A DNA stretch of 64,000 bases from assembly GCA_026826555.1 (NCBI GenBank), contig JAKSZT010054582.1, positions 149,700 through 213,699 on the forward strand, written 5' to 3'. Below are positions 47,801 through 61,147 of the stretch, one piece after another. Source of the stretch: Tolypeutes matacus. Lineage: Eukaryota > Chordata > Mammalia > Cingulata > Chlamyphoridae. Under the pieces are notes generated by a model. The model was not told the origin of the DNA, ran no database searches, and saw only the letters and a list, made by a program, of their open reading frames with translations. How positions within the stretch are numbered: position 1 is the stretch's first letter; each line of letters starts with the position of its first letter. A program made the translations under genes and the position numbers.

Positions 47801-49450
47801 TTTGTTGGATTTTATCATTATTTTTGTATTTAAAGAAACTTTAGAATAAATTTTGATTACTCTTTTTTTCTCACCATCCTGTTGGATCTACAATTAAAAT
47901 ATATCCTGTATTTGCATCTTTACCACTTTTGATATAAGAACTGTCATCTAACATACCATCCGTCAACTCTTAACTGAATCATTTCTCAGCTTCCTTCCTG
48001 GCTTGTCATTGTATGGTGTATATATTATCAACACAACAGCCAGAATAGCCTTTTAATGTGTAAATTGGATCACAGCATTCATCTATCTGACCCACTTTAC
48101 CTTTCTCCACAGTCAGAGTCAAAGTCTCTACGGGTTTTTATTATGTCCTAGGTGATCAGGCCCCCTTTTATCTCTAGCAACATTTACAGCTACATTTCTC
48201 CTCCCTCTCTTTCCTCCAGTTTCTAGCTTTTTCGCTGTTTCTTGAACATTCCAAGAAATTTTCAAACTCTCAGACTTTCTTCTTTGCTATACGCACTTTC
48301 CAGAAAGATCTTCGTTCAAAAATTCTAACGGCACCCAGACTATTACATCTCATTTTTTCTCTTAACCAATTTTTCTTACTAGTGACAGATAAGTTAAAAA
48401 CCTTCCAGTAATCTTAAACCCATTCCCCTCCTATATATATGAATATATAACAGATTTCCAAGTCCTGTTGGTGATTTTCATGAACCATCTATTAAATATT
48501 CCCCCTTCCCTCTATTACTTGGCTACAACAATTATTACCTGCCTCAAAGTAATTATTTTTATACATGTTCAGGGTAAGTTTCCCCAAATTGTCAGCTTGC
48601 TCTTACCTTTTAATCTGTTGAGAACAATGCTATCATGAAGCACTGTTTTTCCTAAAGCAAACAATTTACTTTTCATTTTGGGCTTGACTTATTAGTCAGT
48701 GAGGGAGTATTTAAACATGTTATCCAGGCATTAAAGGATATTCACACATATATATGTTCCTAAATAACTTGTCAGTCTTATTTTCTACTGCTTTTGCTTT
48801 AAAATAACATCCTAGTGTCAAATTCATATATTTTCTTGTATTTAAATAGGCTTTCCCATTTCTCATATTCCTCTGTTCTCTATTTCTGCAACAGCTTTTG
48901 CTCCAAACTAGACCTCTTTAGGTTTGAAACACACAGTAAAAGGCACAATAAAATGAGTAAACTTTAAATGAGTTTTGTTTTTCTATAAACAATTTTTCTA
49001 AGATACCATTTAGATGTGTAAGTTTAAATACAAAGTGTAAGATATACATTTGTACTTCAGAGACAGAATCTTTAGAACAAAAATAATTACTATATCCTAA
49101 GAAAATTAAGCAAAGAAAAAATTCAACTTTTCTTTGAGACACTAACACATTTCCTGTAACTATATTATTGCTACAGTATTCTTTCAATTTGAGTCAATGT
49201 CAAATTTTTTAAATCCATAGCCTATGAATTTGTCAGAATATATAATGTATAAGCTTTTGAGGGAAAAAGAACAACTAAAAACTGACCAAAACTATGAAAG
49301 CGAATTACAACTTCATTAGTTTTTAATTTTTATATCAAATTCATCATTCCCTTCCCAAATTTCATGAGAATGTTTTGATTATATTTTCATTTGTTCTAAA
49401 TATAATACAGATATAATTTTAAAGAAAGCCTCTGATCTCTTTGCAAGTTA
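47800..49450. other. Intergenic, nothing firm
   Basis: No recognised gene. Around 47960-48500 the text ('cagaatagccttttaatgtg', 'gtcctaggtgatcaggcccc') resembles an old interspersed repeat of MER or L2 type, but I could not assign it. Confidence 0.4.
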
Positions 49451-49453
49451 GAG

Positions 49454-50409
49454 TTAAATTAGTAAGGTGATACACACGACTGAGCCAAGTGAGGATTCTC
49501 TTCCACCATATTGTCCTTTTTCTGCATCTTTCACATCTTTATTCTTCAGACTGTAAATCAGAAGGTTTAGCATGGGAATCACCAATGTATAAAACACAGC
49601 AGAGACCTTCTCCTGTTCCAGGGAATATTGAGAGCTTGGCTGGATGTAACTGAAGTTCACAGACTCATAGAAAAATGTCACAGCAGTCAGGTTGGAGGCA
49701 CAGGTGGAGAAGGCTTTGTGCCTCCCCTCAGCTGAGCAGATTCTTTGAATAGCAATGATGATGCAGATATAGGAGAACATGATAATAATGAAAGTGAACA
49801 TTGCAATGACTCCAGAGAATGTCAAAAGTAACATTTCATTGGTGTGTGCATCAGAGTAAGAGAGCTTCAGCAGAGGGGAAATGTCACAGAAATAATGATT
49901 CACAATGTTAGGATCAGAAATGTCTAGTTTGAGCAAACCAATTATGTGTGTCATGGAATTAATAAGCCCACCCAAGTAAGATGCAAGGGCCATCTGAATA
50001 CAAACTCTTTGGGTCATAATAACTGTATACAACAGGGCACTAGCAATTGTCACATAGTGGTCATAAGCCATCATAGACAGGAGGTTACATACACTGCAAA
50101 AAAGAAATTCTGTAAAACTATCCAGAAAGCATGCTAGATTTATGCTCTGACAGAAAATTTACCAGCATCTTAGGAGCAATGACAGTGGAATAGCAGATGT
50201 CACAAAAAGAAAGGTTGCTAAGGAAAAAAATACATTGGAGTATGAAATTGGGTATTTAACCAGATTAAGATGATCATCCCCCAGTTATCAACCAGTGTGA
50301 TGAAATAAATGAAAGTAAAAAGCAAAAAGAGAGGGATCTGAAAATTAAGATTTTCTGTTAACCCTATCAGAAGAAATTCCTTCACACCTGTATGATTCTG
50401 ACCTGCCAT
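49454..50409 (-). pseudogene. Olfactory receptor pseudogene 2 (class II)
   Basis: The ATG at 50407-50409 opens 'MAGQNHTGVKEFLLIGLTEN', a normal class II N-terminus with an N-glycosylation site (NHT). TM1 and 'FHTPMYFF' follow. A seventh T in the run at about 50221-50227 then shifts the frame. In the next frame '[20 protein letters not shown]' continues, then a TAG near 50130 and a further shift. From about 50074 a 206-codon frame carries [10 protein letters not shown] (DRY changed to DHY), '[18 protein letters not shown]'-like text, '[10 protein letters not shown]' and '[18 protein letters not shown]'. The symbol is not assigned; OR5/OR8-like is likely. The stop and several shifts make it a pseudogene even if the T-run were a sequencing error. 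Confidence 0.9.
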
Positions 50410-50619
50410 GTATTCAGGTTTATATAGCTTGTTAGTTGCAGAATAAGATGATATTACTCAGATGGTAAAGATAAGGATTTCTTCCATGATCTATTATCCA
50501 CAGCATGACAAAGCATTAAGGCTTACCCTGCAGTTAGATGAAAGGAATAAATGAACTTCAGTTGTGGGCCATATGTGTGCTATGGATATGAACTCACATT
50601 TTTGGAACTAAAGATGATT

Positions 50620-50755
50620 TTATTCCCTGTTTCTTGGTTTACACATTTTAAAAATGGGAGAAAGGAAACTCTATAAGATCACAAATCTATTAATTGGTAG
50701 AACAGACACTGAAACCCAGATATGCCTACTTTCAAAACTCTGACTCATTTTGTGA
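50620..50755 (-). mobile_element. MIR SINE relic
   Basis: The text 'gggagaaaggaaactctata', 'gatcacaaatctattaattg' and 'gacactgaaacccagatatg' matches the reverse of the MIR core (originally reading as gaggaaactgaggc, aggtcacacagct, tgggattcgaaccc). It is ancient and about 25-30% diverged by eye. Confidence 0.55.
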
Positions 50756-50759
50756 CATA

Positions 50760-53700
50760 GAAACACTCTGCTTTCATGGTTACAAACTAAGTAGCATCTA
50801 GAAAAAAACAAGTCTTTCTTTATCCTGTGCCTACCCTGTTTCTATTTTTTTTCATATCCAATTTATCTCATGATGCTGACTCCCAGAATATACAGCATTC
50901 CATCCCTTCCAGACCTCTGATCCCTTTTAGTCTCACCTTTTGTCCAGATTTCCCACTTGGAAGATCAATGGAAGCCATCCAGAAGAGATGAGAGGGAAGA
51001 AAGAGATAGGGCAATCTTTTCATATGCTGTTTATTATTAACTCCAGTTGAAGAAGTAGCAATACAATTTATGTTGATAGTCCTTCTGTTTTCCACATTTT
51101 TATATCTTTGCTTTGCATTTTTGTTCCTTTAATCAACATTCAAATAAACTCAGAAACTAGTTCACAGAAACATAGGAACAAAAATCATATACACCAGATA
51201 TATCTTGTTTTCAAAAACTAGTCTGTCACTCACTTATTTTCATTTGCTTTTTGACAAGATATAATACTAATCTAATCAATATTTATGGTTAAATATTATA
51301 AATTAATTCATTTATGTGAATTTTCACTCATTTAATAAATGCATGTATATACATGCTGAAAGATGCTTATCTTATCTAATAAGATATTTAATGAAAGTAA
51401 GATTTATGAATATGTTTTGTTTTCCATAATTATTTGGTAATGTCAATTGCTGATTCTCTCCTTTCTTTTAGAAGATGTCAAGGATACAGCAGTCTATCTC
51501 ACTAAGTCCAGAGAAGAGAATATCTTCTATTCACACTTTTCTTATTTCTGTAGCTATTATTAGAAAGTGTTTATGTTTATGGTTATAAATTGCCACAAAC
51601 TTTCCTTACTGTCTTATATTACTTATAGTGGTTTATGCAAAAACTGTTTTTATATAAAGAGAATCATTTTCCTCTAATCCCCTCTTGGGTTATATTCTAG
51701 AAGTGTATAAATTTTTCATGTTATCTACCTTCTTCATGCATTTTTTTATATTTATCTCATTACAAAAGTGATTACATATCTGTTTACCCATTCAATGAGC
51801 ATGCTTTCTGGAGAGGCATTATTAAGCAGTAAAGACATCTCAAGGGAATGTATGAGCCCTGCTATCCTGGAACCTGATGTCTATTTTAGTTAGAATTTGG
51901 ATAAGCCTGGGATGCAGCCTTTAAGATTATTGCTAGGTCAAAACCAAAATCTTCATTCTTTAAGTAATGGCTCATGACTCACAAATTGAAGTTATAAATT
52001 GGATCCTATCTATATTTTAGATCAGTTTCTTGGGAGGCACAGTGAAGCCAAGTCCAACTGTACCCAAGGCAAAGAGACAATAATTTGTTTGAAAGTAGCC
52101 TAGTTTTTCTTTGTTTGTTTGTTTTCCTTCTGTTAATTAAACCAAATTGAAAAATAAGTAATCAAAAGTTTTTATAACCTAGAAATAAGCTCATTTTTTT
52201 ATAAAAAGGTGGGGACATTTGTGATTTGTGTATGTTTCTTAATGGCTATTGTTTTCTTCTTGGAGGCTGCTTAGTGTTATGGAAAACCCCTGGAATATAA
52301 TAGGACAAGGAGGTTTGATCCAAGATAGATCATTTTTGTTATATATTTCTCGTATATACAAACAAGCAAAAAGATTTAGTATAATCTTTCTCATTAATTT
52401 TAGAGAAATAGAGGGAAAAATACATTTCCTGACATTTCAACTGGCTTAAGGTTTTTCAATTTATGGGTATAATACAGATGGATATGTCTCAATCTCAACA
52501 TCAGAGCACAGAGAAACAGTACTCATGTTGAATAGGAAAGGAAGAAGGGAGGAAATCAACTGCACAGGGAAAAGGGAGTAAGTTCTGAATGCTGATGCAA
52601 AGAGACATATCTACTTTTCCAGTGCATAATGTGCTTTAGTTAGAGTCCTGAGGAATAAATTTAAGTAAAAAATGTAAGAAATAGATTTTTAAAATATAAA
52701 TGAAAGATAGGAAAGATGCGTATTAACAAGAGTTCATGGTAACAAACAATATAAAGTGCTAACAAGTTCAAGTTCTGATATCAATAATAATTACATTTAA
52801 TATCATTGGTTGTGAATAAGTGCAAATGATAATGTTCAATACATATTAGTCATTAGCAGTGACAGGGACTAAGTAGAGCATTTTATCCCTCATTCCCTCC
52901 AGCTATGGTTTGTTTTCCTGAAATTAGAAAACATGTTTACATTGTTGATACCAAAATTCTTAGATTTTGTGAATTCCTGTGGATTTTGGCATTGTAACCA
53001 AAGGATACTATTTTTCCAACTGATTTAAGAACCTCGTGGAAGTACAGCCAGCAGTAACATTTCTGGTGATTTTCTTTGTCTGCTGAACTCATCAAGATAT
53101 ACCACTAAAGGATATTTTAAAAAATGAAATTCCTTCAGAGAAATTTTTGACTTATGAATCCAAAACATGACAAAAATACAATCATCAGTGATAGAGAAAC
53201 AGGTTGGAAATAAGAATATTAGCGAGAGAAATCAGAATATTAAAAGCATTTTCATTATACTCAAATAGGGAACTCAGCCAAATGCCTATCAGAAGAGTTA
53301 ATGATTATCAAAATTTTGGTCCCTCCATAAGGTACCAAATCTGAAATAGCTCAGTAAAGGGTCTCATGGATATTTGTCCATAAAATAATACTATGCTGAC
53401 ATAATACTTTTGAATCAGTCTGCTATAAAACAGCATGCGTAAATGTTATATTTCATGCATTGATCAATGCTATAACAAAATATTATATATAAATATATAT
53501 GTATATCTTATTAAATGCTATTTTAAATATGTTCCATATATAAATTCATCATTATAAGAATTCATAAGCATCTACATTCACTTCTACTTTAAAACAGTAT
53601 ACATTAAAATGTTTATGATTAAAAGCTCTTTATAGGAAAAAAAAAAGAAAAAGGACAAAAACATAAAAATTGACAACCACAAATAAAAATAAAATTGAGG

Positions 53701-53775
53701 GAAAAAACAGTAACAACAATGACTAAAACTCTGGAATACTTAAAGAGCAAAAACTAGAGCTTAGATAGTGTAATT
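50760..53775. other. Intergenic, nothing identified
   Basis: AT-rich, with no frame above about 75 codons and no recognised element. TA-rich tracts lie near 53480-53510. Confidence 0.5.
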
Positions 53776-53787
53776 AAAAACAATATA

Positions 53788-53970
53788 GGGAAGCGGCTGT
53801 GGCTCAATCAGTAGGGCTCCCGTTTACCATATGGGAGGCCTCGGGTTCGGTTCCCGGGGCCTCCTGGTGAAGGCAAGCCCGCCCACACGGTGCGGTTAGC
53901 TGACCCAGCGAGCACAAGCAGCAAGGGGGGGATAAATGAATAAATAAATAAAATCTTAAAAAAAAAAAAA
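53788..53970 (+). mobile_element. DAS-family tRNA-derived SINE, young copy
   Basis: The tRNA-like head has an A box in 'tggctcaatcagtaggg' and a B box 'ggttcggttcc' at 53844-53854, internal promoters for RNA polymerase III. A GC-rich body ('gcccacacggtgcggttagc'), a TAAA-rich region and a run of A follow to about 53970. A perfect 12-base target-site duplication, AAAAACAATATA, flanks it at 53776-53787 and 53968-53979 (partly shared with the A-tail). The intact boxes, CpGs and duplication indicate a fairly recent insertion. DAS SINEs are the main lineage marker in this window. Confidence 0.92.
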
Positions 53971-53979
53971 AACAATATA

Positions 53980-56190
53980 CATTGATGTGAAGGACATTTC
54001 TTTTGTTCACAAGAGCACTGTAGTAGGAAAAGGTAGCAACTTCTTTCAAATAATATCCTGAACCCTGGAAATCATGAGCCACAAACATACCCTGGTTATG
54101 TTACAGACAGGATGGAGTGATAAACCCAAGGAAAGTAAAAAATGTTTCTTAAAATATTATTACTTAAATCACAAAACAATTTAGACCTAAACGATTGCCA
54201 GACTATTATTTGTAAGAATGAGAAGAAAAGTTTTCCTTATAATATAGCAAAAATACATAGCAATGATCACGTATTAAAGTTTAAAGAATTTCCTTTAAAT
54301 GTGCAAATAACTTTAAGTCGCTATCTAAACTAGCTACTAAAAAAGAAAATATTAGATGTAGGCATTATATAAAAGTTGCCCTTATATACAAAATGAGAAG
54401 AGCACCTTTGAGATAAAAATTTATTACAGATTAGGAAGTTGTGTTTTCTGGCAGTTTGTAACCAATACTAAAAACATACAACTGGTACCAGATTATTTTA
54501 GTGTGAGATGATACCAGGAAATATTAGAAATTTACAAATAAACCTACATCTCAATTTCCTAAACATACTCACAGCCAACAAAATCCAGAATAAGTGAAGA
54601 AGACCTAGTCTTCATGACTTTTAAAAGACTTCTAGTTAAGAGTAGAGATTTTTTACATTTGGTTCCTATTCTTCTGGGGATTCAAACTGTCGCTCATTAT
54701 ATGCATGTGAATCTCAGATAGCCACAGGTTGGATTATTAGCATCCTTTCTGGTCTCCTGAGAGTGGACTTAACCATAGAGCTACAAGTTCTTTGAAATCA
54801 TTGATCAATAGATGCCTCTGCTTTTCACTTCGTTAAGATGTAATTCTCTTAAATTTCAAATAAAAACAACATTCTCTAAAACATAAACATCGTGTGGCAG
54901 AGGCACAATATCAAGAATAAATGGAAATGCAGGAGCCAAAGAAATGTGCTGCAATCACATATTTGCTCCTCAGATAGATAATTAAATACTCTAATGTGAA
55001 ACAACTGACTCGTTTTCCTTCTTGAGAAATAGAAACAGTTAAATATGCTCTACTTATTTTACAGGGTTATTATGAAATGTATATACATTAATGTATGATA
55101 TCTTATTCTGGAAAATTTAACAGTCACTCACATTAAAGTTCTGAGAGATTACATATACAATATTTATATATTAAATTAATTATATGATGCGCTCTTTTTG
55201 CCCTATTTATTTAAAAAATGCATGCTTTCATTCTATCTCATAATCCAGGGAGTATCATAGCTCATGTCTTACAATTCATCAGTACCTTCCATTTACTAAA
55301 ACGGTAGTAAATTCATAATGCCATGTGGAGATTATAAATTTATTCTGCAAAAGTTTATTGGTTTCTTTTTTTCTTTCTTTCTTTTTTTTTTTTAAATAAT
55401 TATTTGATATATAGCTCTCTTCAGTCATTCCAACACAATACTCATTATTTGCATGATTGGGGAATGAGTAGGTGATGGTTTTGTTAAATTCAGGTATTAA
55501 CCCTTTAGCATGTTTTAGGTATTTTACATAAAAACAGATCAAGTTATAATTTATGGAAAGAAATAAAGTAAGGAAAAATTATGTCAATCCAAATATTATA
55601 CTAAACTTAGAAAAGAGATGACAAAATTGCATGCAATTGTGAAGGTTCTAATAGAAGAACATTAGAGTGTCTTTAGATACAAAATGGAAGATATTACCAT
55701 GTAATAAGAGAACAAAACCATATAATAAGAGAACCAAAGAAATTCAAAATCTGACAAGGCAGTCAATGGATGAATGGAATTAACTACAGCATGAAGGGAA
55801 GGCTGCAGATTAAATGCAATCTAAATCCATGTCAAATGCTGTATACTGACTCCATAATTTATGAAGTTGCTGTTATAACAACTACAAAGGATCAGTGACA
55901 AAGGCAAGAAGAAAATTCTATATGCTAGCCAAAAGTTTCTAGAATGATATAGGAGTTTATTCTTCTGCAATAGAATATTTGACTTGCTTGAGATGGCATA
56001 ATTGGTTCCTAAATGAATATTTTTGACACCAAGATTAGAATTATATATAGGAAAAACAGAATTAATGCACTTATAAAACACTTATGATGTATGAGATAAT
56101 TTGGTAGATTAGATGTCAGATATTCCATTCCTTACTCATAATTTTAAAATGGAGAAGCTTTTGTAATTTTACTTTTGCTATGCACGTTTT
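53980..56190. other. Intergenic, nothing identified
   Basis: AT-rich. A pyrimidine-rich stretch (TTTCTTTCTTTC and a T-run) lies at 55362-55394. No gene or assigned repeat. Confidence 0.5.
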
Positions 56191-56194
56191 AATC

Positions 56195-56360
56195 ATGTAC
56201 AGAATCATTTATTACATAAAAAATATAGGAGATTACCATGTCTCCCCCTCCCACATTTTCCCACATTAATATCTTTTATTAGTGTGGTACATTTGTTACA
56301 ATTAATGAACACATATTGAAGCATTACTACTAACATTTATGTCATCTAAAGCTTATTTTC
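56195..56360 (-). mobile_element. XR retroposon copy 7, short 3' fragment
   Basis: The shared text 'ccacattttcccacattaat', 'attagtgtggtacatttgtt' and 'atgaacacatattgaagcat' parallels copies 4 and 9. No long T-run is visible at the 3' side. It is 5'-truncated. Confidence 0.6.
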
Positions 56361-56764
56361 AAATAAGAATAGAAAATAAAAAAGAATTATTTGTGATTCA
56401 TTAATGATTGAAAATTGAAAACTTTAAGTGGAATTACCAGTACTCTATTTTGAATATGCCTTGCATTTCCAACTTCTGGACCTTTGCTTCGTATCTCTAC
56501 TACCTAATCCATTCCCACGGAACATCACACACTTTCTCCTACATTTTCTTATAAATACTGGTCATATTCTACTTAATTGTACAAAACTTTCACCAGATTC
56601 TTTTAGTCAGTTTCTTGCTATGCCTTTCTCTAATAGTGCTTAACAGAATGTCGGGAATATTGAGCTGTGTAATTACTATTAGTTGAACAAGTTAATATCA
56701 TTTTTTATATTATTTTACTCAATATTTTTACAATTTTATGTAGAAAAATAGTGCTTTTTTATTG

Positions 56765-56858
56765 TGGATAAAAATTAAAATTTTCACCATGCAAAGCAAT
56801 ATTTGTAAAATGATATAAAAATATATATGTATATATGTGCATTTGCTTACATAAATGT

Positions 56859-56904
<46 letters not shown>

Positions 56905-57690
56905 GGTGCATGGATTACCTAAATTTTACACAGAAATTACAGGTATTCCCATGTTACCCACCTCCCACACCTCCCATAACATCCCACATAAACATCTTTC
57001 ATTAGTGTGGCACATCACCTGCAATGGATATACACATCCTGGGGCTTTGCCACTAAGTATAGACCACAGTTCACATTGTAGACCACACTCTCTCCCACAC
57101 AGTTCTGCATGGTATATGCTGATGTAAAATGGCCTATATCCATCTATTCAAACCTATATGTGATGCTAGAGTTTGTAGGTATATTTCCAGAGACTGGAGC
57201 CCCTGGCCTACCTATGTGCCAGCTGTGCCTGGAATCTCGGTGGAGCTGCAACTCCTACTCTACAGCTCAAAAGACTCACCCAAGTCACCTGGTGAGGAGA
57301 CAATGATGGACAATGGCCATCCCAGGGAATGGAGAGAGCCTTCAGTTGCAGGCAGGATAATCCCATCCACTGTATCCATGGGATATAAACCACCTCTCAC
57401 TTGGAGGTGGAGTGGACATCACCATCCCAGTCCTTTCAGGATTGGGGGAAGAGCTATGGATTAGAGTGTACTTAATGGTGTTCTGTCATAGACATATTGT
57501 GATTCAAGCAGTGGAAGAAATTATAACAGTGAGGTGGAGCCAGTGGCCACTAGATGCTTTCAGGGCAGGGAGGGGAAGGGCAGTAGTAATACAGGGGCTT
57601 TTTCAGGACTTGGGGGTTGTCCTGAGTGATGTTGCGGTGACAGATATAGGTCATTTTACATCAGCATATACCATGCTTTTTCACAATTAG
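56765..57690 (-). mobile_element. XR retroposon copy 8 with inverted 5' segment
   Basis: The 3' part (56765-57140) lies on the minus strand with the long-form 3' end ('attgtggataaaaattaaaa' complement, (TA)n, then shared blocks). The upstream part of the element (about 57140-57690) lies on the plus strand, matching copy 2 at about 11.04-11.53 kb. The same short segment ('ttttacatcagcatata' and its complement) occurs at both the join side (57113-57138) and the far end (57642-57672). This is the classic product of twin priming during L1-type integration. Confidence 0.8.
56862..56901. repeat. (TA)n microsatellite
   Basis: About 20 TA units in the 3' region of XR copy 8, at the same place as the shorter TA tracts in copies 3 and 5. 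Confidence 0.95.
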
Positions 57691-58576
57691 AAAATATAAA
57701 GGGATAGATTAAGTTATTTGTGTACATGTGAATAATTAAATAATTATTATGAATATATGTAAATGACTAATTTGAATTCCAGAAAAAAATAATAATATAA
57801 TATAATGCAATATAAGCAATATCCTTTACATGGATGCCAGCTCCCCAGTGTAGACCAAATGGGGGTCTAGATCATTTCTGTGAAAATTATGTGAAATAAT
57901 ATATGTTAATTTAGAAAACTAAGAAAGATAGATTTTTCCTGAGAAATTATGAAGAAATAAGGATTACCTTATCCAAGATGGATTCTTTATAGTCTGTTTT
58001 GTTGCAAAACTGTGTGGAAACTAGCTGCAGATCAATACTAAAGCAGTAATCCCTGGTTAAATGCTCAAGTGATGAGTCAGATCACAGGTTCTGATGTCAT
58101 AAAATTTCAATCTTATCAATTGGAATCCTGATCAGGCCGCTGGCCAAAGTCATGTATTTGCAAATATAAGGTTTGGATCAAAATTTCTTCCTCTTGATCA
58201 TGGTGAATTTGGTACTTTCCAACTGATGAATGTTAAGGTGCAAAATAATGTTATAGACAAGATTCTACCACATCATACTCCTACTATATCGAATTCTATT
58301 GTCTACCAAAGAGGGGCTTGTTGTTCTCTAATCATACAATATAAAAACCTCACACTCCAAGGATTAAGATCCTTATCCCAAATAATGATACCCAGTTATA
58401 CCAGGTTGCTATGTGATGGACAAATGAGGAAATTTGGACCTTATATTTGCTTCTATCTCTGTGAAATTCCTCCACACACTTCCAAAAATAATCTTAATGC
58501 TATTAAATCATTCATCATCATTTGATAAGGTGATTTCTTAAGCAGATTGTTTGGCTGGGCATCTACAAAGCCCTTG
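57691..58576. other. Unassigned stretch
   Basis: A plus-strand 99-codon frame at 58226-58525 has no recognised domain. It ends shortly before XR copy 9. It could be old retroviral or unique DNA; no assignment is made. Confidence 0.4.
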
Positions 58577-59640
58577 TTTTTTTTTTTTTTTTTTTTTTGT
58601 CTTTTCATTTTTTTTAATCTCTTTTAAAAGATAGTTAGATTACATAAATGTTACAGAGAATATATAGGGGATTTCCATATGCCCGGCTCCCCACACTTCC
58701 CACATTTTCCCACATTAGCAACATCTTTCATTAGTGTGGTATATTCATTGCAATTGATAGATACATTTTGGAGCATTGCCTCTAAGCATGAATTATAGTT
58801 TACTTTGTAGTTTACACTCTCTCCCACTCAATTATGTAGGTTATGACAAGATATATAATGGCCTGTATCTGTTGTTGTAATGTCATTCAGGACAATTCCC
58901 AAGTCCTAGAAATGCCCCTGTATTACATCTGTTTTTCCCTTTCTGTACCCTCAGAAACTCTAGTGGCCACTTCCTTCACATCAATTACATAATTTCTTCC
59001 ATTGCTAGAATCACAAAAGTCTACAGTAGAATACTAGTAAGTCTACTTTAGTCCATAGTTCATTCCCCAATCCTGAGGATTTTTGGATGATGATGTCCAT
59101 TCCAACTTTAATTGAGAGAGGCTTCAATCCCATATGGCTGATGGATGGGACTCTCTTGCATGCAATTGTAGACCCTCTCAGTTCCTTGCTATGTTGGTTA
59201 TCCATCATCTCTTCCTTGTTAATTGTCCTGGGTGAGTCCAATGAACTGGAGAGTAGGTTTTGCAATTCTGTTGAGATTCAGGGCCCAGCTGGCACATGGA
59301 CAGCCCAAATATTTAAGTCTCTTGGACATACACCTACCAACTTTAGTACTAATGTTAGGTTCAAATAGAAGGACAGAAGAACCATGTGTAGGGAAACCAC
59401 AACTGAGTCCAACTGAGTACAAATTCCAAGGTAGGGCCTCCTGGCAAGGGACAAAACTCCTGAAATATCTGCCCTGACTATAGTGTCTGCATGTTTCCAG
59501 AGCCTTCAGTAGCTCTGTTATTTGGGATAGTACTCTACTTTGGTTGTCAATGAGATCCTGCTGAGGCATGCACAAGTGCCCTTCTAAAAGGAAGTCAAGG
59601 AACTAGAGACCCCCCTAAGGCATGGAAAAGACCTTTCATG
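58577..59640 (-). mobile_element. XR retroposon copy 9, about 1.06 kb
   Basis: The poly(A) tail reads as 22 T at 58577-58598. The short-form 3' end and all downstream blocks follow ('atatgcccggctccccacac', 'gtttacactctctcccactc', 'gcccagctggcacatggaca'), out to the block matching 10.78-10.80 kb of copy 2 near 59600. It has the longest tail of the copies and is likely among the youngest. A plus-strand frame at 59087-59368 is antisense to the element and parallels the minus-strand frame of copy 1. Confidence 0.8.
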
Positions 59641-61060
59641 TACTAGGATGGTGGATTACCAAATGATCATGGGAACTAGACATACAAAGTCCAATGATCT
59701 TGAATGCTAGATTCCCAATGGAAACTATATCTGAGATATAAGATCATCTGGGATGGTTTCATGACTATTAATAATGGCTTTGAGTGAATTGCCTAAGGGG
59801 AGACCTCTGAGGGGAAGAATCATCATCACTGATGATAATTTGCTACATGAACAAAACTCTTTACAGAAACAGTCAGGTCCATTTTGAACGGCAATGATAC
59901 CCTGAAAATGACACTATATCATTTCTACAGTCAGTGTATTAAATGATCAAATTAAATTATCCAACTGGATTTTAACTGGAGGACTATCTTCCAACTCACT
60001 GGTTCAAAACGTGGTTTATTTTAATGAATGAGGATTATATGGAATACAAATTCTGTTTAGCGACTTTTAAGGCATATGGAAATCAGGTGGCTTTCACAAG
60101 AACATGTTCAGGAAGTGGGAGATTAACCCTGAGGTAATGAGGTTTTGTAAAACTTAGCCAATTCTCCTCAGATTTTTGAAAATGCAGATGAGAAAAAAAT
60201 GTGACCCCTGATTATATGTCCTTATGAAAAGTGCACTCTATTATCTTATCTGATGAGCACTGAACAAGTGGCCTACTTCCTTTGCCTTCCTCATACAAAT
60301 GTGGAATCTGACTGAGATGGCAAGGCATTGCTAGAAAGCAGCATGCTCTGCTTAAATGAATGTAAATGGGAAAGATTTCAAGTATTACCACACCTTTCTC
60401 TGTTATGTTTACGATCTTAAATATACACAATTCTCTCCTACAGTGTCAGGGATTATATTAGCCACCCTATTTAATTGAAATAGTATGGATCACTGACAAG
60501 TGGGGTATAAAAATGCAAGCCACCATTTTAGATGAGAAGGATGTAATTAGAATTAAGGGTTAACTTGTACAAAACTCATCAGCTGATGGATCCCTTGTAA
60601 ACTTCTATGAAAAATAATGTGAAAAGGGAAGTCAGAGTTGAGTTTGCAGATTGCATCATTTAATTTGGAACAAAAGAAGATTTGCTGCAGCAATGAATCA
60701 TGAGCACATGTTCAATCATTTAGGGTTGTCTAATGAGTTTTGTAGCCATAAACAGGAAGTTAGGTTGACTCCTGTTGATTGTACAGGGGTTTGTCCATCT
60801 AATAAGGGTGGTTTTAGGTCAGGTGGGATTTATTTTGTATTAGGTCAAATGTAACAAACTAGGAGCTTGATTGTCTTTCTGAGTCAGATGACTTGGTGGG
60901 GATTTCAAATTAAAAATACATCAAAAGAAACCCAAAAGGGAGCTCAAAAAAGTAAGACACAGATTTTTTTTTTCTCTGAGGGGACCCCAGGACTTTATAT
61001 AATTTTCTCAATCTTCCCAATTTTGGTCATTCCCTCAGTTATTAGGGCTTGACCAAAGAT
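59641..61060. other. Unassigned; may hold the 3' end of the env-bearing retrovirus
   Basis: By position, the 3' LTR of the minus-strand retroviral relic should lie in 60.4-61.1 kb, but I could not recognise LTR landmarks with confidence. A TTTATT (minus-strand AATAAA) occurs at about 60830. Nothing else was identified. Confidence 0.35.
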
Positions 61061-61147
61061 GTTTGTCTTTCATCTCCACAAGAAGTCTTTCATGTACCAT
61101 CACTAATTTAACCAGTTAGCTGAAGCCTGAGATTTTAATTTACCAAT

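Noticed and set aside
53788..53860. A tRNA gene at the SINE head
   Set aside because: A and B boxes are present, but the fold is incomplete and a SINE body, A-tail and target-site duplication follow.
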